This document shows positions 33,881-43,734 of a DNA stretch of 64,000 nt, one piece after another. The notes under the pieces were generated by a model, which was not told the origin of the DNA, did no database searches, and saw only the letters and a program-made list of their open reading frames with translations. The position numbers and the translations under genes are program-made. Positions within the stretch are counted from its first letter, which is position 1, and each line of letters opens with the position of its first letter. Origin of the DNA: Didymella arachidicola (taxonomy: Eukaryota > Ascomycota > Dothideomycetes > Pleosporales > Didymellaceae); the NCBI GenBank assembly GCA_016630955.3, contig CM049995.1:1240001-1304000 (forward strand), given 5' to 3'.

Positions 33881-34681
33881 ATGCCGAGAACGCAACAGCA
33901 GTCGCTAGAGGAAATTAAACAGCTCAAGGACGAACTCGGATACCAGAGTGATCAGTGGGAGGAAGAGAGACAAGAATTCGAAGAACAGAGACAAGAGCTC
34001 GAGATAACAAGACAAGAGCTCGAAGCAACGAGACAAAAGCTCAGAGCAGAGAGATCGAAACATTCAGATCTTGTCAACGAAGCGACTGCGACACTGCAGA
34101 AGGTGGAAGACGCAGTAATCCGAATCATTATACAACTTGAGCTCCGTAACGATCTTGAAGCCACCGGTCTCACAAGCCTTGCAACACAGCTCCACAGCAT
34201 CGAACGCCTCGTCAATCTACCCGCCGAAGCCGCCGCACAACTCGCTACAGCCAAACACAACGTCCAAGAGCTAGCATGCAGAAACCACTTCCAATCAATC
34301 AACAGAACCCTCGCGTGCCTTTGCGATGGACTCGGTCTACATACCCAACTGGTAGCTGAGCTGGTGCTCGACAGCTTCACTGGCCAGGACGACGAGATCT
34401 TCCCACTTATCAAAGATGCATTGCGAGCCATCGAATCCCAACAAACTCTGATAAAGAACAATCGTTACATGGACCCCTCCGAGAAAGACCGCCTACTGCA
34501 TACTTTGATAGCCAGTGTCTGGGCACAGGCGATGAAAAAAGACGATTTTCCCTTCGATAGACTTATCGTTCCTCGTTGCGATCTTGACATACTGCAGTTG
34601 TTGGATGAATCTGGGAAAGAAGATCTGTACGAGCGGGTGCGGGAGGAGCTTGAGCTAGAACCTGAGGACGAGGCACCGTGA
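33881..34681 (+). CDS. Coiled-coil hypothetical protein
   Basis: A single-exon gene of 266 residues from a true ATG. Residues 5-75 are a coiled coil built of Gln, Glu, Arg and Lys, containing four tandem heptads of the form RQELExT (residues 30-57), coded by a 21-nt tandem repeat. The remainder is helical and hydrophilic, with one LPAEAAAQLATAKHNVQEL segment and an acidic C-terminus (REELELEPEDEAP). No signal peptide or membrane span is present. I do not recognise an orthologue; the C-terminal domain may be lineage-specific. Confidence 0.7.
   Translation: MPRTQQQSLEEIKQLKDELGYQSDQWEEERQEFEEQRQELEITRQELEATRQKLRAERSKHSDLVNEATATLQKVEDAVIRIIIQLELRNDLEATGLTSLATQLHSIERLVNLPAEAAAQLATAKHNVQELACRNHFQSINRTLACLCDGLGLHTQLVAELVLDSFTGQDDEIFPLIKDALRAIESQQTLIKNNRYMDPSEKDRLLHTLIASVWAQAMKKDDFPFDRLIVPRCDLDILQLLDESGKEDLYERVREELELEPEDEAP
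33968..34051 (+). repeat. 21-bp tandem repeat, four units, coding
   Basis: Four units begin agacaa at 33968, 33989, 34010 and 34031, in frame with the coiled coil, so each unit adds one heptad (RQEFEEQ, RQELEIT, RQELEAT, RQKLRAE). Units 2 and 3 share agacaagagctcga. Confidence 0.88.
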
Positions 34682-36189
34682 GCGGGAGCACACCACGTCG
34701 AGGGCACAGTGAGTGAGCCATTACGGGCTTTGGGTGACCATAGCATGTGCTACATACCTCATTCACTACTTGTTGTTCCTCCGTTTGGCTACTCACTCTG
34801 AGTTTGCTCAACAGACCATGAGCACGCATACCTCTGAGATCCTCACCAATATCTAGGACACTACTAGTGAATACAAAGTGGTCATCAATTCGTTACAGTA
34901 TGACCAACATCTTGTTCGAGTACAGCTGAGAGCCCGGAAACTGGGCCAGGGTATCACCGGCTCGGATCTGGCTAGGGTCCAGATACACGGTACTGTCCTC
35001 AGTTTAAAACAATCGGAAATGGTGTAAGGCACTGTATGCTTCGCGCTATCTCTACCTAGGGCCACCCCATCTTGTTTCCAGAATTCTCGGAACGACAGGT
35101 CTCGAGGACAACAGACCGACTTGCTTCCTCAACACCACAAACACAGAGGGCCTCGCCTGCAACGATATGTATTGCACTACCCACAAGCCCGAGAACTACT
35201 CCAGTTGGTACACTGCTTCAGCAGCTTAAATGTCCGATCTACGTTGGCGCTCGGTTTCCCGCAGATACCGAAAACCTGCGTATGAGTGCCATGGTTCGTA
35301 TGGAGTTTTAGCAAGCCAGACCAAGGCCCTTTTTGCTCTTGAGCAGATGGTATCTATTCTGAGCATTTATGGGCCTCTTTCTACCGAGTCTTTATGAGTG
35401 ACGTAGATTATACCAGCTCGTATGTTGCCATAAGAAAAACTCCGTCGCAGTCCACGTAGTACTTGCGCAAGGCAAGAGGTGATGCACACGACACCTCTTT
35501 TGGTGATCTTATGCAGGCTGGCAAATGGGTTTGGGTCGGGTCAAGGTTCGGTTCTGACACGTGGGACCCATTCCCAACTCTACCCAAATGTGGGAGACTA
35601 GATTTACCCTGACCCACAGCTACCTATGTCTGTGCGAGCCTGACACTACGCTGGCCTGACCGTGACCTTAAGCTCACGTGATTTGACCTAACCTCTACCT
35701 CACCCAGAGGTTTATCCAATCCATTTGCCAGCGTAACCTCACGGTTGCGGGTGGCATATTCCTACACGTAAGACAGTGTGTCTTAGCTGGGGCCCATGAG
35801 ACTGGAGTTTGAAGCTGTGAGAGCATTGACTGTGTCGAAGAGCGCGTGACGGCTCTACGCTCGTGATGATGGCCAGATCTCAACGTCGTGTTGTCGATCG
35901 TATCGCTCACATCTCAATAAGGAAGTGATAGGTCGCATCTCCCAAGGGCCATCATGTTGGCCAGTATCGAGTCTGAGCATCCTGAGGCTCTGCGGTGTTT
36001 GAAGCAGTCGGTAGACATATTCCCCGGACATCATTCTCTCGTCTGCCTCTGCACTGCCGTCGACCAACCCCCCGCTCGCACAAGACCGAGAACCCCATCT
36101 CTATAGAACGCCATGCAAGAGCACCGATCAAACAGCCCAATCCCACTCCCTATCCATCTCCCCCGCAACAACCAGCTCCCCACCCCTCA
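34682..36189. other. Intergenic (1.5 kb), nothing assignable
   Basis: Minus-strand frames at 35855-36146 are short and unconnected. The stretch next to the Rieske gene (about 36100-36190) is C-rich. No gene or repeat is supported. Confidence 0.5.
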
Positions 36190-36767
36190 CTACCCAATCC
36201 TCTGCTTCCTCCTAACCCACACCTCCTCCTCCCCTCCATCACCACTCCTCACCTTTGTCTCCCAAACACCCAACCTATAACTCCCACGATCACTCTTCCC
36301 CGTAAACAAGTCAAAACTCCACTCATGCTTCGGACATGTGATTCCCGCACTAAGCTTCACCCCGAAATCCTCAATATCAAATGGCGTGCCGTTAGACAGC
36401 GGATACGAGCTATGCGGACACTCCTGTGTGTTATCAGCCCTGATTACTATCCCGGTCACTGGGTGGGTTGGAAGATGCAACGTACGTGGTTTACAGCGAC
36501 GAGGGACCCGGCGTAGCGGAATACGAGGACTTGGTTTTTTGTCGAGGTTGGCTCGGCGTTCCAGTCGTCTATGGGGATGGAAGTGGCGCTCGTGGCGTCT
36601 GAGGTTGGGACGTGGAACACTTTACAGCCGGGGGTGAAGGTGCCGTTGGAGTTGCGTTGCTGGGCTGCTGGGCCGGGGTCGGCGCCTATGTCTGGGAACG
36701 AGGAGATGGGTCCGGCGTTGAACCATGCGGCACCGCCGCGAGGAGCGCGCGAGAAGGGGTTGAACAT
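36190..36767 (-). CDS. Stand-alone Rieske [2Fe-2S] protein
   Basis: Exons 36486-36767 and 36190-36423 join in phase 0 over a 62-nt GTACGT-ACACAG intron to give 171 residues. The Rieske ligands are complete and lie just after the splice: Cys96-x-His98 (ECPHSSYPL) and Cys124-x2-His127 (CPKHEWSFD). A run of beta-strand-like sequence precedes them (KVFHVPTSD, VLVFRYAGSLVAVNH). No catalytic oxygenase domain, reductase domain or membrane anchor follows; the C-terminus is a short charged tail (RSGDGGEEEVW). It resembles small ferredoxin-like or NirD-like Rieske proteins and probably carries electrons for a separate oxygenase or reductase. The partner is unknown; no candidate is adjacent. Confidence 0.85.
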
Positions 36768-37068
36768 TGACGGGCAGGGAAGGAGGGCGTTGGAGGTGTG
36801 GAGGTGAAAGTTGGGAGGCTAGTGTTATCGATATGAGCCGCACTAGAAGTCATTGTGGAAAGTTGTTTAGTCGAAAGCTAAATATGTATCGTTGCGCATA
36901 ACTATGTTCGTCTAGCTGAATCGTCGTCAGACGTCAAGAAAGGTACTCGCTCGCTGCCGTAAACGCCACGCATGCAATCGCTCCTCGCACGGCCGAAGCC
37001 ACGCTCACACCGTTTTCGTCAAGTATCGACATCGAAAGACCATGAACCATTAACGTTGCCATGCCTGC
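36768..37068. other. Intergenic (301 bp)
   Basis: This is the promoter side of the Rieske gene and the 3' side of the GPI gene. No element is recognised. Confidence 0.55.
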
Positions 37069-37839
37069 TCACAGCAGCTGCCCAGCAACACCGAGCGCAA
37101 CACCCACAGCGCCAATGTATCCTCCGCCCCGCGTAGGCGCCGCGTTCCCGCTCCCATCAAACGCGCTGCACGCATTGACTTGCAGCCCGTAACACGCCTT
37201 TTGACTCAGACTCGAGCAGATGCTGACTGCGCTTTGCTGTCCTATACTCGGCACCGCAGTGATGGTGGCACCTCCGTTCGGCGCGCTGATAGTGACACCC
37301 TGCGCGCCGCCGATCAGAGCATTCGTGCAGCTCGCAGTATCGCTTTGGCAGCGCGTATAAGCGCTGGAGCAGGCAGCTGCGTTGGTGTAAGTCGTGGCGA
37401 TGTAGGGGAAAGGGTAGAAGGCGTTGGATACCGTTGAAGCGCCGCTCGCAGCCGTGGTCTGCTGCACGAAGTTGGAGGTTGTGGAGGCGCTGATGAAGGG
37501 CGAGGTGGTGGATGCAGTGGCTACGCCGGTTGCTGATGTGCCGAGCGTGCCAGTGCAGGCGGCGCCTTGTGGACAGCAGCCTACGACGTTGTTGCGGTCG
37601 GCGGAGCAGACGGCGGTGCGCGGGCAGCAGAGACTGGCGGCGTTGCTGCACTGGTATTGGTTGTTGCCGCAGACGTTCTGGCGCTTGAGGAGCTCGGCCA
37701 GGTTGTCGACGGGCGTGGTGTCGTTGTTCGATGCGGCGAGCTGATCGAGCGTCGCGAGCGCTGGCTCGAAGGCAGCGAAGCTGTCGGGCGCAGCAAGAGC
37801 CAGCGGCGCAAGGAGGAGAGGCGCGAGAGCGAATCGCAT
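37069..37839 (-). CDS. Secreted Cys-rich GPI-anchored cell-surface protein
   Basis: A single-exon gene of 256 residues; ATG 37839 is the first true start. Residues 1-16 are a signal peptide (RFALAPLLLAPLALA) with cleavage near AAP. A dibasic KR at about residue 52 precedes a Cys-rich segment (VCGNNQYQCSNAASLCCPRTAVC and VGCCPQGAAC). A Ser/Thr-rich part and a second Cys cluster follow (CSSAYTRCQSDTASC). The C-terminus has a small-residue omega site region (GSGNAAPTRGGG) followed by a hydrophobic tail, which is the GPI-attachment signal. It is likely displayed on the plasma membrane or wall; the function is unknown. Similar proteins occur widely in ascomycetes. Confidence 0.82.
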   Translation of the reverse strand: MRFALAPLLLAPLALAAPDSFAAFEPALATLDQLAASNNDTTPVDNLAELLKRQNVCGNNQYQCSNAASLCCPRTAVCSADRNNVVGCCPQGAACTGTLGTSATGVATASTTSPFISASTTSNFVQQTTAASGASTVSNAFYPFPYIATTYTNAAACSSAYTRCQSDTASCTNALIGGAQGVTISAPNGGATITAVPSIGQQSAVSICSSLSQKACYGLQVNACSAFDGSGNAAPTRGGGYIGAVGVALGVAGQLL

Positions 37840-38217
37840 GGCGAAGACGTGTCTCAATGGAGACTCGATAACGTGGACGAGGAATGTGGACGCGCCCGAG
37901 GAATGCTGAGCTCGTTCCGGGCGGCGGGTACGGTGAAAGTGTGGGGTAAACAATCACCAGCGACGACGATATGGGGCCCTGATGGAATTGAACGCGTGTG
38001 GGCTGATGTAGCACCAATTGCTCGTGGCAGCGGCAGGGTCTCGAACTCAAAGTAGTGTCGTCAACCACCTCGCCTGCGCCTGAGCGGGTGTTTGCTGCCC
38101 TGCCCAGCGCATCGCCCTGCCAACGCATGGACGCTGCGCTAGGAGCAACCTGCATGACGTCGTCCGATTGGCCAATGCGCGTCCCCAGCCACTTTCCCAG
38201 CATGTGAACATGGGTTC
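37840..38217. other. Intergenic (378 bp)
   Basis: Upstream region of the GPI-protein gene and downstream region of the DUF3632 gene. No element is recognised. Confidence 0.55.
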
Positions 38218-39176
38218 TCAGATCATACCCACTTTAGCAACATCGCACTCGTAGGCCAACTCCGCCAATCTCGATTTCCAGAATACCAACCTTGCCCTGT
38301 TGCACACCTTATCATCATCACCACCACGACCCTTCCAAAGATCCCCAGCCCAACAGCGCTCGCTCCCCTGCTCGCAACGTCTCTCGATCTCATGTCCCGC
38401 GAGCCGAAACCACTGCGCTGCAGCAGGCACATGGAGCTCCGAATTCCTCCCGAGTCTTGAGCTCGGCGGTTCCTCCAATGCCATTACCAGAGTCCTAAAG
38501 CCCAAACGAACCGTGTTCGCCAGCACCGGAATCGTCTGGGCTGTGGGATGCACCGCCATGAGCGCAAGATACGTGTTGAAGTTTTTCCACTGATGCATAG
38601 CCTCGCGAGGTTCCGAGCGTCCACCATGAAACTTGAGGTATTGTTCTGGTCCTGGAGAGATCATCAGCAAAGACACTCACATCATGAACCCCGAGTCTGC
38701 ACACCTTGGAAAGTCTCTGTTACATTCCATGAGTACTGCGGTAGGTCTCTCCAGAGCTTGCCGCCCTGGAAAACTACAGGCTGGCCAGGTTCTATTCTCG
38801 TGGGATTCTGGTCGTCGTTTGCTGTCATTACTTCAGGCCCTGGGTTGACGGCATCTGGCAGACTGGCCAGCTCCACTAGGAAGTCTATCAGAGCACCGGA
38901 AACCTTCTCATCGTTGATGGTCTCTGCTGCTTTAATGACAAGACCGGTGAGGTTTAGCCAGATGGTATCGACGTCTGCGTGTGAAAGGACTAGTGAGGCC
39001 GTCTTGCATGCTGCGTCTTCAGGTGAGATCCGAAACGATATGAGGTCGTCGAGAATGTCCAGTTGGCGTGACTGTATGGTGTCGGGCTGCAGCACTCGTG
39101 TGCCGTCGGTCTGTTCTTGACCGTAGAGTTGGGCGAGCCAGCCTTCGCGTTGGCTCTTGATGTATTCGCTCGCCAT
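38218..39176 (-). CDS. DUF3632 family protein
   Basis: Exons 38705-39176 and 38218-38651 join through a 53-nt intron that splits a Gly codon; the product is 301 residues. The helical pattern is that of DUF3632: an N-terminal DDLISFRISPEDAACKTASLV segment, a LWRDLPQYSWNVTETFQG motif at the splice, and then the WKNFNTYLALMAVH helix and ALEEPP stretch. The C-terminal part holds a WFRLAGHEIERRC segment typical of the family. No signal peptide or membrane span is visible. DUF3632 proteins are confined to fungi and have no assigned function; some lie near secondary-metabolite or incompatibility loci, but nothing here supports such a role. Confidence 0.78.
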
Positions 39177-39693
39177 GTCGAGATTTGTGTGTGAGTCTGC
39201 CAGCCCAGCCGCGTGTGGGTTCCAGCGCTACATGTCCGCTGGTTGTTGTAGTCAGCAAACTACAAGGGCGGCATATCTGCAGACGCTGTTGCGCCCTTTC
39301 CCATATGTGGGATTAGGCGCCCACTTGTCTTTCCTACGTCACCAGCGTGGCAAAGGAACAGGCTTGGCTTCATTGGCGAGAAAGACTGCACGTAACGACA
39401 CTCACGAACTGGTGAGATAGAAGCCATGCACGTCGAAGGCTTGATAGTCAAAGGTATTGACAAAAGTGCGCGTGTTTTTGAGATGCAGGAAAGTAGAGTT
39501 CTATCAGCTTACACTACACAGCAATGACAACAATGTAACTATGCACCAAGTACTGTATACGCTCACTGAACGCCGTCTCGCCATTCCTGCCTGTTATACA
39601 TAATACCAATGCTAGCGACGCCTCACGCTCAAGTATGCTGATTGCTCCATATATCCAGTGCTGCAATTGAATTTCAAAACGCAGGGCTTCTAA
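39177..39693. other. Intergenic (517 bp)
   Basis: Upstream region of the DUF3632 gene and downstream region of the LIM gene. No gene or repeat is supported. Confidence 0.55.
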
Positions 39694-42600
39694 TCAAGCC
39701 TTCAACCTCCTCTCCTCGCACTTGACGCAAACCGGGTCCTGGCTTTCGCCTCGCAGAAAGTACCTGCCATCATCAAACGGGCCTCTGCACTCCTACACGG
39801 ATGTCAGCAAGTGTCTCTGCAACACGAAGACGACTGAAACTTACAATGCAAACAAAGCAGCCCGTATGCCACTCCGCACCCAGGGCCTTGACAACCGTAT
39901 CTGTGACCGGCTTGCGGCAGCCCTTGCACTTGGCCGAGTAGCGGTTGGTATGGCAATTGACACACCACGCATACCCGTCCTTCTCGACGAACGGTGTGCT
40001 AGAATCAAACGGATCGCCGCACTGCGCGCAGAAGAAATGTCCCGGGTGCCACTCCGCGCCACACGCTACAACGACCTCCCCCTCAATAGGCGTCTTGCAC
40101 GACTTGCAGCGCGGCGAGAAGCACTCGTGGAAGTCCAAGTGGCAGTAGAACCTCGGGCTCTCGTCGGTGCCGTCCTGCTCCTCGAGCTGCGCCATTTTCT
40201 CGGGGGTGTCCCAGCCAGGCAGGAAGGCGATGTCCTCGCCGTGTTGGCGGGCGCGGATGCGGTCGCAGCGTGCGGCGTGCTTTGCGCTGGGTTCTGGGTA
40301 GAAGGCGACGCATTCGAGCTTCTCGCCGCATTGGTAGCAGCTGAAGCATTCGGGGTGGAAGCGGCACCCGCCTGCCGACACGATGCGCCCTGAGATGGGG
40401 AGTGCGCAGTGTGTACATTGTGCACCGGTTCGGACGGATGTTGGTGTCCAGTGGGTGCGGGCTGATGAGGGTGCGGGGCGGGAGGCTGATGGGCGGGAGT
40501 TGGCGCTGATGGGTGGTGCTGAGCGCTTGTTGTAGTTGCGCGGATCAGGGAGAGGGCGGGCTGAGGGTGCGGAGTCGTTGATAGCGATGGACGGGACGGA
40601 AGGAGTGACTGAGACTGTGGGTGCGTTGATCGTAGGCACGGGACGCGATGCTGTAGGTTCGTTGACGGAGATTGTAGGCACATCGCTTGGTAGGTTGATG
40701 ACTGGAGCATTGAAGCTGTGACCTCGGGTCATGGAGGGAGGCTCATTGACAGAGATGCTGGGCACAGCCTGCGTCGTCGAGACTCGGTTGAAGCGCCCGC
40801 GGGGAGGTGCAGTACTGGGAGCCGGTGAGTCGCTCACAGAGATGGTTGGAATCGGCGGCGTGACGCCAATCGAAGGGATGCTGCCAGTACGGCCATGACC
40901 GGATGGCGTCTCACTGACAGAGATGGTGGGGATGTTCGACACTGACTGCGGTCTACTGAACCGACTTCTGCTGGCCGACCGGGACTCGCTGACTGAGATG
41001 CTCGGAATAGGCGGTTGAGGTCGAGACGACGTCGATGGAAGAGCGTATGGATCGACTGGTACAGGTGGTGTCGAAGATGCGCTGGTCAGCGCGTACGGAT
41101 CTACAGGGACTGGAGGCGTAGTAGTTGCTGCAGGAGCCGAAGCCGTGCTTGATGCTGTATTGACTCTGCTCAGAGGGCTTCGATTGGCGAACGGTCCCTT
41201 GGGTGTAGACGGACGTCCACTGCCCAACGAGGCTGAAGTAGATTGCCCGAAGTCTCTCAACGGTGCTGGCGATCCGGCGCCAGACCTGCTTGCAGGCCTA
41301 TCGAAAGGACTGGCAGACCTACTGGCAGGCCTCTCGAACGGACTGGGTGATGCTCCATTCCGGCTCGTCGGTCTCTCAAACACGCTCTTCCGGGTGGGTA
41401 TGGTAGGTTCCGTTGCCGACTTCTCCAATGGTGGTGCTGCTGCTGGTGCTGCTGGTGCCGCTGCCGGCTCAGGTTTGGGGTCCGCAGGCAGAATCGACTT
41501 CTCTTCCTTCAGCTCCACAACACCATAGTCCTTTTGAAACGACACAATAGGCCTGCCTGGCGCATCAGAAACCATAGTCGGCGTGGGCAGCTTCGCACTG
41601 CGATTCTTCAGGCTGAACCCCGTCGCAGCGCGCAACTCATCACTCCTGACCTCCTTCCCATCCTTCAGCTTGACTTCCGGCTCATTCTCAGCATCCGCCT
41701 TGCTGACCTCGCTCAACTTGGACTTGTTGCTGTTGAGCGTATACCCCGCGTTTCTGGACTGTGTGGGCTCGTTTCTGTGAATCTCATAGCGATCGAAGCG
41801 CCGCATGCTGACAATAGGATCCGTGCTGCTCCTGGCCATTCCCGTGCCTTTGACAGACTGAAAGCGAGTGAAGGGGTTCCGGCGCATGCCCAGGGGTAAA
41901 GGAGCAGGCCTCGGAGGCTCGGCTGCCATGGGGGTCGGTGCGGGAGCAGGGGGTGCTTCCTCGTCGGGTTCCTCGTAGATGTGGTCGTTGGGGTTCTGGA
42001 AGAGGCTGCCGCTTGCCTTGCGACGGGAGCCGCTGGTTTTGCGTTGCTGGGGCAGGTCGGAAGAAGCTTTGGCGATCTTGATGTCGAATGCGTTTTTGGT
42101 CGGCGAGCCGCTGAAGAGCGGGCTTGGTGTGGGCGATGTGTCTGCGCCAGCGGCACTGGCGTCGTGCATGCTGCTGCTTCTGCTTCTGCTGCCTGCCGAG
42201 CTGCCAATCGAGTGCCTCTTGCGCATCTTCGAGTTTGCGCGCTGCAGATCCTGCTCAGCGTCTTCCGTCGGCCCCACGCTGCGACTCCGCGTCCGCTGCA
42301 GCTTTGGTCGCTGCAGAGCATTGCGCCCGGATCCAGGGTACGCATACGGCGCGCTGGGGTTGTTCTCAGGCGCATTCGGGTTGCGGTGCTTCCAGACAAT
42401 CTCTGCGGCCTCGTCGCGGGCGGCCTCGTACAGCTTCTCCTCGTCTGCGACGTCCATCTTATCCATGACAGCGCGGATCTCGCTCGACTCTCTGCGCTCC
42501 ATCTTCCGTCGCGGGTCCTCGCGGTACTCGACGCTCCGTCTGCGCTCGTGGGCAGGCGCTGGCGACTCTCGACCACGTGGCGGCTGCACGAGGGCCTTGC

Positions 42601-42986
42601 CTGCACTCTCCGCGGGCGGCCCCGAGTCGACGCTGGAGTTGCCTCGGCGATGCAACTGTGGTGTTGGTGCGGCGGACTCTGTCTTCACTTCGGCCTCCTT
42701 GGCAGCCTGCAGCGAGGCAATCGTTGGTACGTCCGTCACACGTGAGTTCTCTCTATTCGACCATGTCTTGAAGTGCGCTGGCGGCGGACGAGAGCCCGTT
42801 GGACGTGCAGGGCGGCTGGTGCGAAGGTCGTGGAGATAGCCCTCTGCAGCAGCAGCATCAGCATAGGCATGAGCATAATGGCATCCAGCCTTCATTGACA
42901 TTTGACGTACTCATCTGCTGCGGCGTATAATACGCTCCAGGGCCCGGCGTGCTTGCACCTTCCGTGACCCATTGCGTGGGCTGCAT
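39694..42986 (-). CDS. Paxillin-like protein with three LIM domains
   Basis: Three exons, 42911-42986, 39845-42843 and 39694-39792, give 1057 residues; introns are 67 nt (GTACGT-CTGCAG) and 52 nt (GTAAGT-GTGTAG). A start at 42901 would read through the first intron, whereas the spliced start (MQPTQWVTEG) leads smoothly into GYLHDLRTSRPARP. Residues 30-830 are disordered, Ser/Pro/Arg-rich, with repeats FDRPASRS, PVDPYAL and a recurrent PTISVSE motif. Three LIM domains follow: LIM1 at about 835-930 with a roughly 45-residue insertion, LIM2 at 938-994 and LIM3 at 998-1053 (CKGCRKP, CFVC split by the last intron, CVKCEERR). Architecture matches fungal Pxl1-type scaffolds at polarity sites and the actomyosin ring; the role is inferred. 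Confidence 0.88.
40560..41015 (-). repeat. Repeated PTISVSE-type linear motif in LIM protein
   Basis: At least five close copies ([IV]P[ST]ISV[SN][ED]) occur in about 150 codons, with two looser ones (PTVSVTP, PSIAIND). Spacing is irregular and the linkers differ, so this is a repeated short motif and not a simple tandem repeat. Confidence 0.85.
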
Positions 42987-43734
42987 CGAACGCGACTGGT
43001 TCTATTTACCGCTGCACCCCTCTCGTTATTCCCTCAGCGGCTGTGGTGATTAGAAGGAAGACACGACAACGTCAATGAAGGAGAAAACAACAAATTCAAG
43101 TAACACTCAAAAGTGCTTGCGAGCACAAAGCAGCCTCTTCAGCTTGCATGGTGGCTGGCTGTATCGCGTTTAGCATTGACGAAGCGGAGCTGCCGTTGCC
43201 CAGCGCAACCGCAGGTGACGTCCAGACCGCCTTCACGCGCGCGTCGCGCACCCCTGCTCGCCGTGCATCCATGAGGACGATCCCCAGAGGTTCGCAACAT
43301 GATCGGGATATCCACGCTGCATATCGATAGCTGTCCGTCTGCGCGCGAATCGTGCAAGGTCTGTGTAGTAGGATGACGCTGTCGCGTTGGCTCGTGAGAT
43401 CGGTAATTAGAGGCTCGCTTTCTAGTTGGGTGGCCGGTGCGCGAGTGAGCGAGCCTGTCCAAGGCTGGCAGCATCGCGAACTTGGCCGCTGCAGAGCCCG
43501 TACTTTTCGATCAGGACATGGCTGCAACTTTTGGGTCAGGAGATTGCTGCAGAGCGGCACTTGCTCAGCGCTGCTGTAACAGAATGACGTAGGTTCATTG
43601 TACACAAAGTGGCGAGTATACCACACCGAACGCCTGTCCCTGACCATCCCAGCTGTAAAGCAACAGCCTGAAAGCGAGTGGGTATCCAAACAAATTTCCT
43701 CAAACCAAATATCCCAAGCTCAATCAAGTCAACC
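42987..43734. other. Intergenic (748 bp)
   Basis: Promoter side of the LIM gene and 3' side of the next gene. A 198-codon minus frame here (43096-43689) lacks domains and is taken as chance. Confidence 0.55.

Noticed and set aside
35855..36146. Two overlapping minus-strand ORFs upstream of nothing recognised
   Set aside because: They are short, in different frames, with no splice that joins them.
42844..42901. Start of the LIM gene at 42901
   Set aside because: This reads through a good GTACGT-CTGCAG intron; the upstream exon restores a smooth N-terminus and whole-codon total.
43096..43689. 198-codon minus-strand ORF
   Set aside because: Cys/Arg/Ser-rich chance frame between two well-modelled genes, with no domain.
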